From: Saccharopolyspora soli
Lineage (GTDB): Bacteria; Actinomycetota; Actinomycetes; Mycobacteriales; Pseudonocardiaceae
Length of the DNA: 64,000 nt
Assembly (NCBI RefSeq): GCF_022678645.1
Contig: NZ_JALBWV010000001.1
Coordinates: forward strand, 1-64,000
Direction of reading: 5' to 3'
The notes beneath the pieces are model-generated. The model was not told the origin of the DNA and made no database searches. It saw only the letters and a list, made by a program, of their open reading frames with translations. How positions within the stretch are numbered: the first letter of the stretch is position 1; each line of letters opens with the position of its first letter. Made by a program: the position numbers and the translations under genes. Of this stretch, positions 15,912 through 23,803 are shown one piece after another.

Positions 15912-18185
15912 GTGAAGTCAACGACCGAGACCGACTACCGGACAATCCGATCTCGTCTCACGCGCCTGGTCGTCGCACCCAGCGTGATCCTGCTGCTGAT
16001 GTGGCTGGTGTTCTCGTCATATGAGATCTCCGACGGATTCTACGTCCGCGAGGTCGCGGTCGAGGTGCAGGACGCTTCGATTCCGGCTGTCCAGAGCCTC
16101 GTGGCGATCCAGAAGGAACGCCAGCTCACCATGCGCACCGTCATGGGCAGCGGGGCGGATGTGGCGGCACTCGACAAGCAGCGCGGCGAGACCGACCAGG
16201 CTGTCGCGGCCCTGACTGAGAAGCTCAGTTCGCTGTCGGCGTCGGAGTCGACGCCCCTCGAGGTGAAAGCCCAGGTGGGTATACTCCTCGGACTGTTGGA
16301 CGACCTGCCGCAGGAACGCGCTCAGGCGCGGTTGGGGCCGACCGCCAAGGACGAGATCTACCGGTACTACAACTCGTTGCTCGACGCGGGAGCGGCCCTC
16401 TTCGACACGCAGGCGCGGATCGTGCCCGACGCCGAGGCCGGTCAAGCCGGAATCACAGCAACGGAGATCTTCCGAGCCGCGGACCAGATGTCCCGCGTGG
16501 CATCGCTCGGTGATGGTGCCCTGGTGTCCGGGCAGCTGTCCCAGGACGAGTACCTGGATTTCGTCCACCTCGTCGGCACGTACCACGGCAGGCTGTCCAC
16601 GGTCATGCCGTTCGCCTCCGCCGATGTCCAGAACCGGTACGGCCAGGTGATCGGCACCAGCGACTGGCAGCGCGTAACGGATTTCGAGAACTCCCTCCTC
16701 ATGCGCGGCGCGCTGAGCCGCGGCAGCTTCCCGATCTCCGAACAGGACTGGCGGTCCAGCGCCGACCGGATCGCCAGCCAGTTGATCGACCTGGCGAAGG
16801 CGCAGGCCGAACACGGCGCCGCGCTGGGCATGGCGAACGGCAACGCGCGGTTCACCGCGGTCGTGGTGGGCAGCTTGGTAGCGCTGCTGGCAGTGCTCAT
16901 CGGCATCGGTTTCGCGTTGCGCAGCTCGCGGAAACTGGTCGACCGCGCACTGGTCACCCGCCTCGCGGACCTCAAGGACGCGGTGCTGCGGCTCGCGCAC
17001 GAGCGGCTGCCCGAGATCATGTCCAGGTTGGAGCGCGGCGAACGCGTGAATGTCGAATCCGAGCTTCCGCAACTGGACTTCGGTCCCGACGAGATCGGTC
17101 AGGTGGCCGACGCGTTCAACGTCGCGCAGAACGCGGCTGTGCAAGCGGCCGTGCAGGAAAGCCAAGCCCGCGAGGGGATCAAGAAGGTGTTCGCCGGTAT
17201 CGCAGGCCGACACCAGGCGCTCACCAGGCGCGCGCTGGAGGCCATCGACGGCGTGGAACGCGAGGAGAAGGACCCGGACCGGTTCGCCAAACTGCTGCTC
17301 ATCGACAACCTCACCACCCAGCAGCAGCGGCACGCCGAGAACATGAGCATCCTGGCCGACCGCAAGCCGGGACGGCAGTACCGCAACCCGGTATCCCTGG
17401 TCGACATCCTCTACTCCGCGGCCGGCGAGGTCGAGGACTACCCCCGAATCCACATCGGCCCGGTGCCCCACGTGGCGGTGAAGGGGGCGGCGGTCACGGA
17501 CACCATCCACGTGTTGGCCGAACTCATCGACAACGCAACGACGTTCTCCCCGCCCCACGAGCAGGTGTGGATCCGCACCCACGGCACCGGCAACGGTGTG
17601 GTCGTGGAGATCGAGGACGGTGGCCTGGGCATGAGCGAGGAAGGTCTTGCGACGGCCAACGCCATGCTGGTCGACCCGCCGGACTTCACCGCGTTCACCA
17701 TGCAGGGAAATGCGCGCCTCGGGCTGTTCGTGATAGCCCGGCTCGCACGCCGCCGGGGAACCGCCGTGACGCTTCGCGCGGCCGAGAAGGGCGGTGTGGT
17801 CGCGACCGTGCAGCTCCCGCAGGACATCGTCCTGGCAGGCTCCGATTGGAAAGCCGCAGCGCCCCACGGGACCCGACGGCGCGCGGTCGCGGATCCGGCG
17901 CCGCACGAAGCCGCCACGAGCAGGCAGCGCAGCGCCAGCGCTCGCCCGGCGACACCCGCATCGGAAAGCGCGGTCGGCGAAGCGGATGCGCCGAGCGCAG
18001 ACGTCGATGCCGAGCTGCCGAGGCGCAGGCGGGGCAAGAACCTGAGAGGACGGACGGCATCGCCGGACCCCGAGGTCGACAACGACCAGCGGCCACCACA
18101 GCCGTCGACGCGTGCCTATGCGTTCTACCGCGGCGCACGCAGGGGGCAAGGCGACCGACCGGAATCCCCGAATCATGAAGGATGA
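15912..18185 (+). CDS. cvnA: Conservon sensor: NIT-domain histidine kinase-like protein
   Basis: The 757-residue protein has one transmembrane helix near residues 15-35 (APSVILLLMWLVF) and an extracytoplasmic nitrate/nitrite-sensing-type domain (VQSLVAIQKERQLTMRTV). A second transmembrane helix follows at about 310-330 (FTAVVVGSLVALLAVL), then a HAMP-like linker, a dimerisation region (GRHQALTRRALEAID) and a HATPase domain with the N box ELIDNATTFSPP and G box EDGGLGM. The C-terminus is a basic, disordered tail. This is the architecture of CvnA, first gene of actinobacterial conservons. The GTG at 15912 is chosen because GGAG lies five bases upstream and the first membrane helix follows at once; an in-frame ATG at 15783 lacks a site. 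Its stop lies next to the roadblock gene start. Confidence 0.9.
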   Translation: MKSTTETDYRTIRSRLTRLVVAPSVILLLMWLVFSSYEISDGFYVREVAVEVQDASIPAVQSLVAIQKERQLTMRTVMGSGADVAALDKQRGETDQAVAALTEKLSSLSASESTPLEVKAQVGILLGLLDDLPQERAQARLGPTAKDEIYRYYNSLLDAGAALFDTQARIVPDAEAGQAGITATEIFRAADQMSRVASLGDGALVSGQLSQDEYLDFVHLVGTYHGRLSTVMPFASADVQNRYGQVIGTSDWQRVTDFENSLLMRGALSRGSFPISEQDWRSSADRIASQLIDLAKAQAEHGAALGMANGNARFTAVVVGSLVALLAVLIGIGFALRSSRKLVDRALVTRLADLKDAVLRLAHERLPEIMSRLERGERVNVESELPQLDFGPDEIGQVADAFNVAQNAAVQAAVQESQAREGIKKVFAGIAGRHQALTRRALEAIDGVEREEKDPDRFAKLLLIDNLTTQQQRHAENMSILADRKPGRQYRNPVSLVDILYSAAGEVEDYPRIHIGPVPHVAVKGAAVTDTIHVLAELIDNATTFSPPHEQVWIRTHGTGNGVVVEIEDGGLGMSEEGLATANAMLVDPPDFTAFTMQGNARLGLFVIARLARRRGTAVTLRAAEKGGVVATVQLPQDIVLAGSDWKAAAPHGTRRRAVADPAPHEAATSRQRSASARPATPASESAVGEADAPSADVDAELPRRRRGKNLRGRTASPDPEVDNDQRPPQPSTRAYAFYRGARRGQGDRPESPNHEG

Positions 18186-18186
18186 C

Positions 18187-18600
18187 ATGAGCAGCAAAGA
18201 TGTGAGCTGGCTGCTGGACGAATTCGGCCGGAACGTCGTGGGCGTTCGTGACAGCGTCCTGCTCTCGGCCGACGGACTGTGCGTCGCGAAGTCCGAACGC
18301 CTGCCGGAGGAGAAGGCCGAAGAGCTGGCGGCGATGGCCGCCTCGATGCAAGCGCTGGCCACGAAGACCGGGTCGAGCTTCGACGGAGGATCGGTTCGGC
18401 AGACCATCATCGAGATGGACTACGCCTTCCTGTTCCTCGCCGAGGTCGGTTATGGCACGCGGTTGGCCGTCCTCGCTGGCGACGGGGTGGATGTCGAGAT
18501 GATCGGGCAGCAGATGGCTTCGCTGGTCGAGCGAGTTGGTGAACGCCTCAGCACGCCACCGCGAGGGAAGACCGACGAGCAATCCAGAGAGCACGCATGA
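18187..18600 (+). CDS. cvnB: Conservon roadblock/LC7-domain protein
   Basis: The 137-residue product has a roadblock/LC7 fold over residues 5-115: DVSWLLDEFGRNVVGVRDSV, LLSADGLCVAKS, and the C-terminal TRLAVLAGDGVDVEMIGQQM. CvnB proteins bind the small GTPase CvnD and probably act as its regulatory partner beneath the sensor kinase. Two ATGs compete: 18175, overlapping the kinase gene, and 18187, one base after its stop. The latter has AAGGA just upstream and is preferred. The gene's stop overlaps the DUF742 start (ATGA, 18597-18600). Confidence 0.9.
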   Translation: MSSKDVSWLLDEFGRNVVGVRDSVLLSADGLCVAKSERLPEEKAEELAAMAASMQALATKTGSSFDGGSVRQTIIEMDYAFLFLAEVGYGTRLAVLAGDGVDVEMIGQQMASLVERVGERLSTPPRGKTDEQSREHA

Positions 18601-18962
18601 TGGACAAAGAATGGTTTGACGAAGCGGCGGGGCCGCTGGTGCGGCCTTACATGCGGACTGGCGGTCGGACCCAGTCCATCGGGATGGATCTGGACGTGTC
18701 CACGCAGGTGGTCGCAAAGCCGGGCGCGAGCAGCCAACCTGGTCTGTCGGCTCAGGACCTGGCCGTGATCGAGCTTTGCGAGCAGCCGCTGTCGATCGCG
18801 GAAGTCGCGTCCGCGCTGGACATCCCGATCCTGATGGCGCGAGTGCTGATCGGCGACCTCACTCATCGGGGAACCCTCACGGTCGGCACCGGCGAACAGG
18901 CCGGTGCGCCGAAGGCTCTGGACTTTCTGCAGGAGGTGCTCGACGGTGTCCGTGGTCTCTGA
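18597..18962 (+). CDS. cvnC: Conservon DUF742 protein
   Basis: The 121-residue DUF742 protein carries the family hallmarks LVRPYMRTGGRT near residue 15, LSAQDLAVIELCEQPLSIAE in the middle, and a winged-helix-like LDIPILMARVLIGDL region. CvnC may be a DNA- or protein-binding adaptor; no enzymatic role is known. It is coupled by ATGA to the roadblock gene and overlaps the GTPase gene by 17 bases, so all four conservon proteins should be made in step. Confidence 0.9.
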   Translation: MMDKEWFDEAAGPLVRPYMRTGGRTQSIGMDLDVSTQVVAKPGASSQPGLSAQDLAVIELCEQPLSIAEVASALDIPILMARVLIGDLTHRGTLTVGTGEQAGAPKALDFLQEVLDGVRGL

Positions 18963-19560
18963 AGCGCAGGCCGGGGCCGTCCCCGAGATGCCGAGATCGG
19001 CGAAGATCGTCTTCGGCGGCGGGTTCGGGGTGGGCAAGACGACGGCGATCGGGAGCCTGTCGGAAGTCCCGCCCATGCAGACCGAGGAGATCCTGACCGC
19101 CGCCAGCGTCGAGGTCGATGACCTGGAGGGTCTGGACGCGAAGAAGACGACGACCGTCGCGCTGGATTTCGGCCGGGTGAGCCTGAACAGCGGGGCCATG
19201 CGGCTGTACCTGTTCGGCACGCCCGGCCAGGAGCGCTTCTGGTTCATGTGGGACTCGGTCTGCCACGGTGCGCTGGGGGCCGTGGTGATCGTCGACACGC
19301 GCAGGCTGGACCACAGCTTCGCGATCCTGGACTACTTCGAGGACCGGCAGATCCCGTTCATCGTCGCCGTCAACGAGTTCGACGGCGCCCGTCGGCACAC
19401 CCCCGAGAAAGTGGCCGAAGCGCTCGACCTCGACGACGATATCCCGATCCTGCTGTTCGACGCGCGTGATCGCGCCAGCAGCAAGGAAGTCCTAGTCAAC
19501 ATCCTGGAGCACGCGATCGAGCGCGTACGCCGCACGGGGGTCGCCGCGGGCGTCGAGTGA
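18946..19560 (+). CDS. cvnD: Conservon small GTPase
   Basis: The 204-residue Ras-like bacterial GTPase has P-loop GGFGVGKT (residues 25-32), switch II LFGTPGQERF, and NEFD in place of the usual NKxD base-recognition motif, which is normal for this family. CvnD cycles GTP/GDP as output of the conservon complex. The GTG at 18946, inside the DUF742 gene, is chosen because AGGAGG sits nine bases upstream and the protein then begins about 20 residues before the first strand. In Streptomyces a cytochrome P450 often follows as a fifth gene; here a convergent flavin monooxygenase gene follows after two tandem hairpins. Confidence 0.92.
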   Translation: MSVVSEAQAGAVPEMPRSAKIVFGGGFGVGKTTAIGSLSEVPPMQTEEILTAASVEVDDLEGLDAKKTTTVALDFGRVSLNSGAMRLYLFGTPGQERFWFMWDSVCHGALGAVVIVDTRRLDHSFAILDYFEDRQIPFIVAVNEFDGARRHTPEKVAEALDLDDDIPILLFDARDRASSKEVLVNILEHAIERVRRTGVAAGVE

Positions 19561-19683
19561 CCAACCCGATACGCCGCAGGTTCGCGAGGTTCTGGCCACC
19601 CGCACCGCCGCGAAAAACGAGTTCGGAGCCAGGCCCCCGGTGCCACTCCGCGCCCCGGCGCCCCGACATGCTGGGGATGTGGT

Positions 19684-19717
19684 CAGTTTTGCCCTAAAAC
19701 TGCCCGGTGTTTACCGG
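19684..19717. terminator. Tandem hairpins between convergent cvnD and monooxygenase genes
   Basis: CAGTTTT (19684-19690)/AAAACTG (19696-19702) forms a 7-bp stem with a 5-base loop. CCGGT (19704-19708)/ACCGG (19713-19717) forms a second stem with loop GTTT. The first carries T or A runs on either strand, as expected for a bidirectional terminator between converging genes. Confidence 0.6.
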
Positions 19718-19732
19718 TTCGAAGACGGGCGC

Positions 19733-21154
19733 TCAGGCCGCAACTGGCTTCTTCGGCCGGGTGCCGCTGGTTGGGTGTGGGCGTCGACGGTGTCGTCCTA
19801 CTTTGCGCTCGCGCCGGATCGCGCGCAGGTAGGTCGGCACGTCGACGTTGATGGAATCGATCGGTGCGATTCCGTACCGCTTAGCGGTCCGGTCGAGGTG
19901 GGCGTCGATCTCGGACACCATGTCGCCGGTGGGCGGTAGGACGGCCTCGCCCGCGACCAGCTCAGCGATCCAATCGGCTTGCTGCTCGACGAGGTGGGTG
20001 ATCGCACCCACCGGCCGGATGAGCCCGGCGAAGTACAATCCGGGATGGTACGGCGGAATCACGCGGTGGTACAACGCGACCCGACCGCCGGAGGAGAACA
20101 CCGCGTCCTGCGGGACGAACGGAAACGACACGCGGTATCCCGTGCAGTAGATGACGGCGTCGACCGCTTCGCTGCTGCCGTCCACGAAGTGCACCTCCGA
20201 GGAATCGAAGTGGTCGATCATCGGCCGCACTGCGATGGCGCCGTGCCTGATGCGGCTCAGGAGCTCGTCCGAGATCGTGACCGGCGCCTCCAACACGCGA
20301 TGATCGGGCTCCGGGATCCCGTACGAGGTGATCGGTCCTCGGACGATCCGCAGCAGCACCTCGATGAGCTTCCGCTGCGCGGGGAAGGGCAGCCAGGACC
20401 ACCAGCGGCTCGCGGCGATCTCGTCGATCGGCATGCCCATCAGCTGCTTGGGCACCACGTGCGCACCCCGTCGGAACGAGAGTGTCGTCCGTTCGGCCAC
20501 TCTGGACAGTTCCACCGCGATATCACACGCCGAGTTCCCGAAACCCAGTACGAGAACGTGCTTTCCCGCGTACCGAGCGGGTTCGACGTAGTCGGCCGAA
20601 TGGATGATCTCACCGCGGAACGAATCACTGCCGGTGATCATTGGTTCCGGGAACTTCGGCTCCCACTGGTACCCGGATGCGACCACCACGTGGCCGTAGC
20701 GGCGACGGTGCTGCGCACCGGTGCGGTCGCGAGTGGTCACTTCCCACGTGCCGTCCCGGCAATCGCGGATCGCCACCACCTCGGTGCGGTACGCGATGTG
20801 TCGCGTGAGTCCGTGGTGGTCGGCGAATTCCCGGAGGTAAGCGGCGACTTGATCGTGCCTCGGATACGGAGGGTACGAATCGGACATCGGAAACCCGCTG
20901 AACGAGGTCACCGCGCCCGAGGTGTTCAGGTGCAGGGACCGGTACGCGGGGGAACGTCCTGACGTGCCGTCGTCGGTGAAGCGCCACACGCCACCGACGT
21001 CGGCGCCTCGATCAAAGCATGCGAACGGAACATTGCGGTGCCGCAGTGCGCGTGCTACGGCGAGTCCGGAAAATCCGGTCCCAACAACGCAAACATCACC
21101 GTCGGGATTCTTCTCGGTGTCCTGAGTTCCCTGGTATTCCCCCGAATTTCCCAT
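19733..21154 (-). CDS. Flavin-containing monooxygenase (class B)
   Basis: The 473-residue protein has two Rossmann motifs: an FAD site GTGFSGLAVARAL near residue 27 and an NADPH site VLGFGNSACD near residue 187. Between them lies FRGEIIHSADY, an FxGxxxHxxx(W/Y) motif that marks class B monooxygenases, and a C-terminal IYCTGY motif follows. These enzymes use NADPH and O2 to oxidise soft nucleophiles or carbonyls. The ATG at 21154 has GAGGTG upstream; an in-frame GTG at 21175 is less likely. It diverges from the indole prenyltransferase gene 114 bp away. The same pair occurs in Streptomyces prenyl-indole clusters (for example SCO7467/SCO7468 and the iptA locus), so oxidation of a prenylated tryptophan derivative is the best hypothesis. 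Confidence 0.9.
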   Translation of the reverse strand: MGNSGEYQGTQDTEKNPDGDVCVVGTGFSGLAVARALRHRNVPFACFDRGADVGGVWRFTDDGTSGRSPAYRSLHLNTSGAVTSFSGFPMSDSYPPYPRHDQVAAYLREFADHHGLTRHIAYRTEVVAIRDCRDGTWEVTTRDRTGAQHRRRYGHVVVASGYQWEPKFPEPMITGSDSFRGEIIHSADYVEPARYAGKHVLVLGFGNSACDIAVELSRVAERTTLSFRRGAHVVPKQLMGMPIDEIAASRWWSWLPFPAQRKLIEVLLRIVRGPITSYGIPEPDHRVLEAPVTISDELLSRIRHGAIAVRPMIDHFDSSEVHFVDGSSEAVDAVIYCTGYRVSFPFVPQDAVFSSGGRVALYHRVIPPYHPGLYFAGLIRPVGAITHLVEQQADWIAELVAGEAVLPPTGDMVSEIDAHLDRTAKRYGIAPIDSINVDVPTYLRAIRRERKVGRHRRRPHPTSGTRPKKPVAA

Positions 21155-21268
21155 GAGGCCCACCTCTGCTGTCACGATCAGTCAAGGTTGCTTCAATTGG
21201 ACGTGATATTTAATGATGTATCTGGGCCGACTTGATCCAGCATAAGTCCCAATGTGGAGGTCGGGGAA
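21155..21268. promoter_or_regulatory. Divergent promoter region of the monooxygenase/prenyltransferase pair
   Basis: The 114-bp interval between the two start codons is noticeably AT-rich in its centre (about 21205-21225), as expected for back-to-back promoters. The only ribosome sites visible are GAGGTG for the monooxygenase and GGAGG at 21256-21260 for the prenyltransferase. No clear operator palindrome was found. Confidence 0.4.
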
Positions 21269-22450
21269 GTGTCCAGTCCTCTTGATGTGCCCTCGGGAAC
21301 AAAAAGATGGGGAATCTACAACGCATCCACGCTGTCCTACGCAGAATTCCTCACCGCACACTGGAGAGAAATGTCCCATCAGTTGGGATTCTCCCGGTCT
21401 GATATCGACAAATCCGTTGCGGAACTCCGCGCCGTGCTGTCCCCGTGGGGGGACCAGCTGATCGGTTCAGCATGCGTACCGCCGTCGTTCGTCGCCGCTG
21501 ACGGCTTTCCCGCCGAACTGTCGGTGAGCTGGCGCAACGGCCGGGCGGAGCTGCGCGTGCTGTTCGAATCGCTCGGAACCGAACCGACGCCGCGCAGTCG
21601 TCAGAAAGCGGGACTCGCGTTAACGCGCCGCCTCGCCGGTACCCGCGGCGTCTCGCTGGACCGATTCCGCGCGGTCGAAGATCTTTTCCTGTCCGACGCC
21701 CCGCAGCCGAACCGGCCTACGGTGTGGCACTCCCTGGCCTGGCGGCCGCCGCACCCGCCGAGCTACAAGGTCTACCTCAACCCGCAAGCACACGGCGTGG
21801 ACCGCACCGCGGAGGTCGTGACCGAGGCCATGCGCCGTTTGAATTTGATCAATGCCTGGCTGTCCGTCCGCCAACGCTTGCCCGAATTCGTCCAACGCGG
21901 CCACGAAATTGATTTCGTCGGCCTCGACTTGCGGCGGGACGCACAGTCGAGGGTCAAGATCTACTTTCGCCACCACCCGATGCGAAGGTCCGAAATAGAC
22001 GCTGTCGCTGCGCTGGCCCACCGCCACAGCACCCTACGAGCGCAACGAGCATGGCGCGCCGTGTACGGCACGGGGTGGGACGGCATGATCGACAACGAGC
22101 CGTTGACGTGCCTGGCGTTCCGCGCGGGCAGTCCGGGCCCCGACGAAGCCAACCTCTACCTGCGCCTACCGGACAACGCCGGATCCGACGCCATCGCCCA
22201 CGAGCGGATCATCGGTCTGATGCGCGCCGAAGGCATCGATCCGCTGCGGTACCAAGAGTTGATCCGCTCAACAGCACCAGCACCGCTGGAAACGATCTCC
22301 GGACTACAAGAGCTGCTCAGCTATCGGACGATAGCTCCGAGCCGCCCAGCCGACCTGGGTGTATACCTCAGATTCAGCACCTACAACACCCAGCCGATCC
22401 ACAATCGACATGAGACCGGCGACCACTGCGGACAGGCCGCGGCGGGCTGA
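21269..22450 (+). CDS. DMATS-type aromatic (indole) prenyltransferase
   Basis: The 393-residue protein fits bacterial ABBA-fold tryptophan/indole prenyltransferases. Four strand motifs that supply the Lys/Arg/Tyr diphosphate shield are visible: YKVYLNPQAHG, RVKIYFRHHP, ANLYLRLPD and LGVYLRFSTYN. No DDxxD metal site is present, as expected for this family. The likely reaction transfers a dimethylallyl group to an indole, probably tryptophan. Regiochemistry cannot be read from sequence. The GTG at 21269 has GGAGG eight bases upstream; GTG 21254 lacks a site. With the divergent monooxygenase it forms a minimal prenyl-indole locus. A tryptophanase, seen in some related clusters, is absent from the window. 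Confidence 0.86.
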   Translation: MSSPLDVPSGTKRWGIYNASTLSYAEFLTAHWREMSHQLGFSRSDIDKSVAELRAVLSPWGDQLIGSACVPPSFVAADGFPAELSVSWRNGRAELRVLFESLGTEPTPRSRQKAGLALTRRLAGTRGVSLDRFRAVEDLFLSDAPQPNRPTVWHSLAWRPPHPPSYKVYLNPQAHGVDRTAEVVTEAMRRLNLINAWLSVRQRLPEFVQRGHEIDFVGLDLRRDAQSRVKIYFRHHPMRRSEIDAVAALAHRHSTLRAQRAWRAVYGTGWDGMIDNEPLTCLAFRAGSPGPDEANLYLRLPDNAGSDAIAHERIIGLMRAEGIDPLRYQELIRSTAPAPLETISGLQELLSYRTIAPSRPADLGVYLRFSTYNTQPIHNRHETGDHCGQAAAG

Positions 22451-22798
22451 ACTCAACTGCCGACCGGGTACTGGCGTCGGAGACCACGTCCGACAGGCCT
22501 CGACGCACCGGTGAAATTTCGAGCGGCCATCTCGACCGCACGGACGTTGCACCCTTGGTGGTCCGGCTCGTCGGGTCCGATGTGGTGGACTGCCGCAGCG
22601 GAGTCCACTCGGGTTGGACCCGTCGACGAAACTTTCGTCGCGCGAAAGGGTTGTAGCGGGTCGGATTTGCCGGGGTCATAGTTTTCGTGGTTCGGGTCAC
22701 ACCCGACGGGTTTCCGGTTCGAGGTCGCCGTCTACCGGTTCGGCGGCCACCGCTGCATGCGCATCTCCGATGTCACAGGTGATGAAGGAGCGCCGACG
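22451..22798. other. Intergenic region between prenyltransferase and peptide transporter operon
   Basis: No convincing gene is visible in these 348 bases. They contain two overlapping hairpins at 22624-22648 and a short palindrome TCGGGT (22692-22697)/ACCCGA (22701-22706), either of which could be the terminator of the prenyltransferase gene or regulate the transporter operon. The transporter's ribosome site AAGGAG lies at 22785-22790. Confidence 0.5.
22624..22648. promoter_or_regulatory. Two mutually exclusive overlapping hairpins
   Basis: CGACGAAA (22624-22631) pairs with TTTCGTCG (22633-22640), and CTTTCG (22632-22637) can instead pair with CGAAAG (22643-22648). As DNA the first is a 17-bp near-palindrome and could bind a dimeric regulator. 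As RNA the two stems compete, as in attenuators. No leader ORF or U-tract supports attenuation. Confidence 0.4.
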
Positions 22799-23803
22799 AT
22801 GCCGTCACCTCCGCTGCTCGATGTCAGTGATCTGCACGTCCGTTTTCCGACTCCGGACGGCCCGGTGCACGCAGTCGCCGGTGTGTCGTTCGCGGTGTCG
22901 GCAGGCGAGACGGTCGCTGTCGTGGGCGAGTCCGGTTCTGGCAAGAGCGTGTCCTCCCTCGCCGTGCTCGGGTTGCTCGGTTCGGGCCGCATCTCCGCGG
23001 GGTCGGTGCGGCTGCGGGGCGAGGAACTCGTGGGGGCCGATCGTGAGCGGCTGCGCCTCCTGCGCGGCCCTGAGATCGCCATGATCTTCCAGAATCCGAC
23101 GAGCTCGCTGGATCCGCTGTTCACCATCGGGGATCAGGTGATCGAGGCGTTGCGGGTGCATCAGGCGATGCCCCGTCGGGCTGCCCGCGCCCGCGCGGTG
23201 GAAATGTTGCGGGAGGTCGGGTTGCCGGACCCGGAGCGGCGGGTGCGGTCCTACCCGCACGAGTTGTCCGGCGGTCAGCAGCAGCGGGTCATGGTGGCCA
23301 TCGCGTTGGCGTGCGAGCCAGCGCTGCTCATCGCCGACGAGCCGACCACTGCCCTCGATGTGACTGTCGAAGCGCAGATCCTGGACCTGCTGCGGAGGAT
23401 GCAGCGCGAGCACGGCACGGCGTTGCTGTTCATCACCCATGACATGGCGGTGGTGGCCGAGATGGCCGACCGGGTGGTGGTGATGTACGCCGGGCGGGTT
23501 GTCGAGCACGGACCGGTGACCGAGGTGCTGCGCTCGCCGCGCAACCCGTACACCCGGGCGTTGATCGATGCGATCCCGACACCGGCGACCCCGCGGGATC
23601 GTCCGATGTCGGCGATCGCGGGCAGCGTGCCAGCGCTGGCGGAGATGCCCGCTGGGTGCCGGTTCCACCCTCGTTGCCCGTCGGTGCACGACAGATGCTC
23701 GGTGGCGGAGCCGCCGCTTTTCGAGCTCGGATCGGCAACGGCGAGTCGGTGCTGGCTGCACGAGAACGCGCCGACCGCAGGGGAGGTGCATGGTGTCGGG
23801 TGA
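22799..23803 (+). CDS. Oligopeptide/dipeptide ABC transporter ATPase (DppD/OppD type)
   Basis: The 334-residue ATPase has Walker A GESGSGKS, signature LSGGQQQR, Walker B LLIADEPTTALD and H-loop ITHDMAVVAEMADR, followed by the C-terminal oligo_HPY domain with CRFHPRCPSVHDRC, whose cysteines can bind an Fe-S cluster in this subgroup. It energises uptake of peptides or, in related systems, nickel or siderophore-like ligands. The ATG at 22799 has AAGGAG eight bases upstream. It is the first of a tightly overlapping operon D-F-B-C-A, and its stop lies inside the start of the next ATPase gene. Confidence 0.93.
   Translation: MPSPPLLDVSDLHVRFPTPDGPVHAVAGVSFAVSAGETVAVVGESGSGKSVSSLAVLGLLGSGRISAGSVRLRGEELVGADRERLRLLRGPEIAMIFQNPTSSLDPLFTIGDQVIEALRVHQAMPRRAARARAVEMLREVGLPDPERRVRSYPHELSGGQQQRVMVAIALACEPALLIADEPTTALDVTVEAQILDLLRRMQREHGTALLFITHDMAVVAEMADRVVVMYAGRVVEHGPVTEVLRSPRNPYTRALIDAIPTPATPRDRPMSAIAGSVPALAEMPAGCRFHPRCPSVHDRCSVAEPPLFELGSATASRCWLHENAPTAGEVHGVG

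Noticed and set aside
16017-18410. 797-codon minus-strand frame opposite the conservon kinase
   Set aside because: Mirror image of cvnA codon bias; no motif, low-complexity His/Arg/Val composition.
22374-22700. 108-codon minus-strand ORF between prenyltransferase and transporter operon
   Set aside because: Overlaps the 3' end of the prenyltransferase gene, shows no family features, and crosses the hairpins at 22624-22648.
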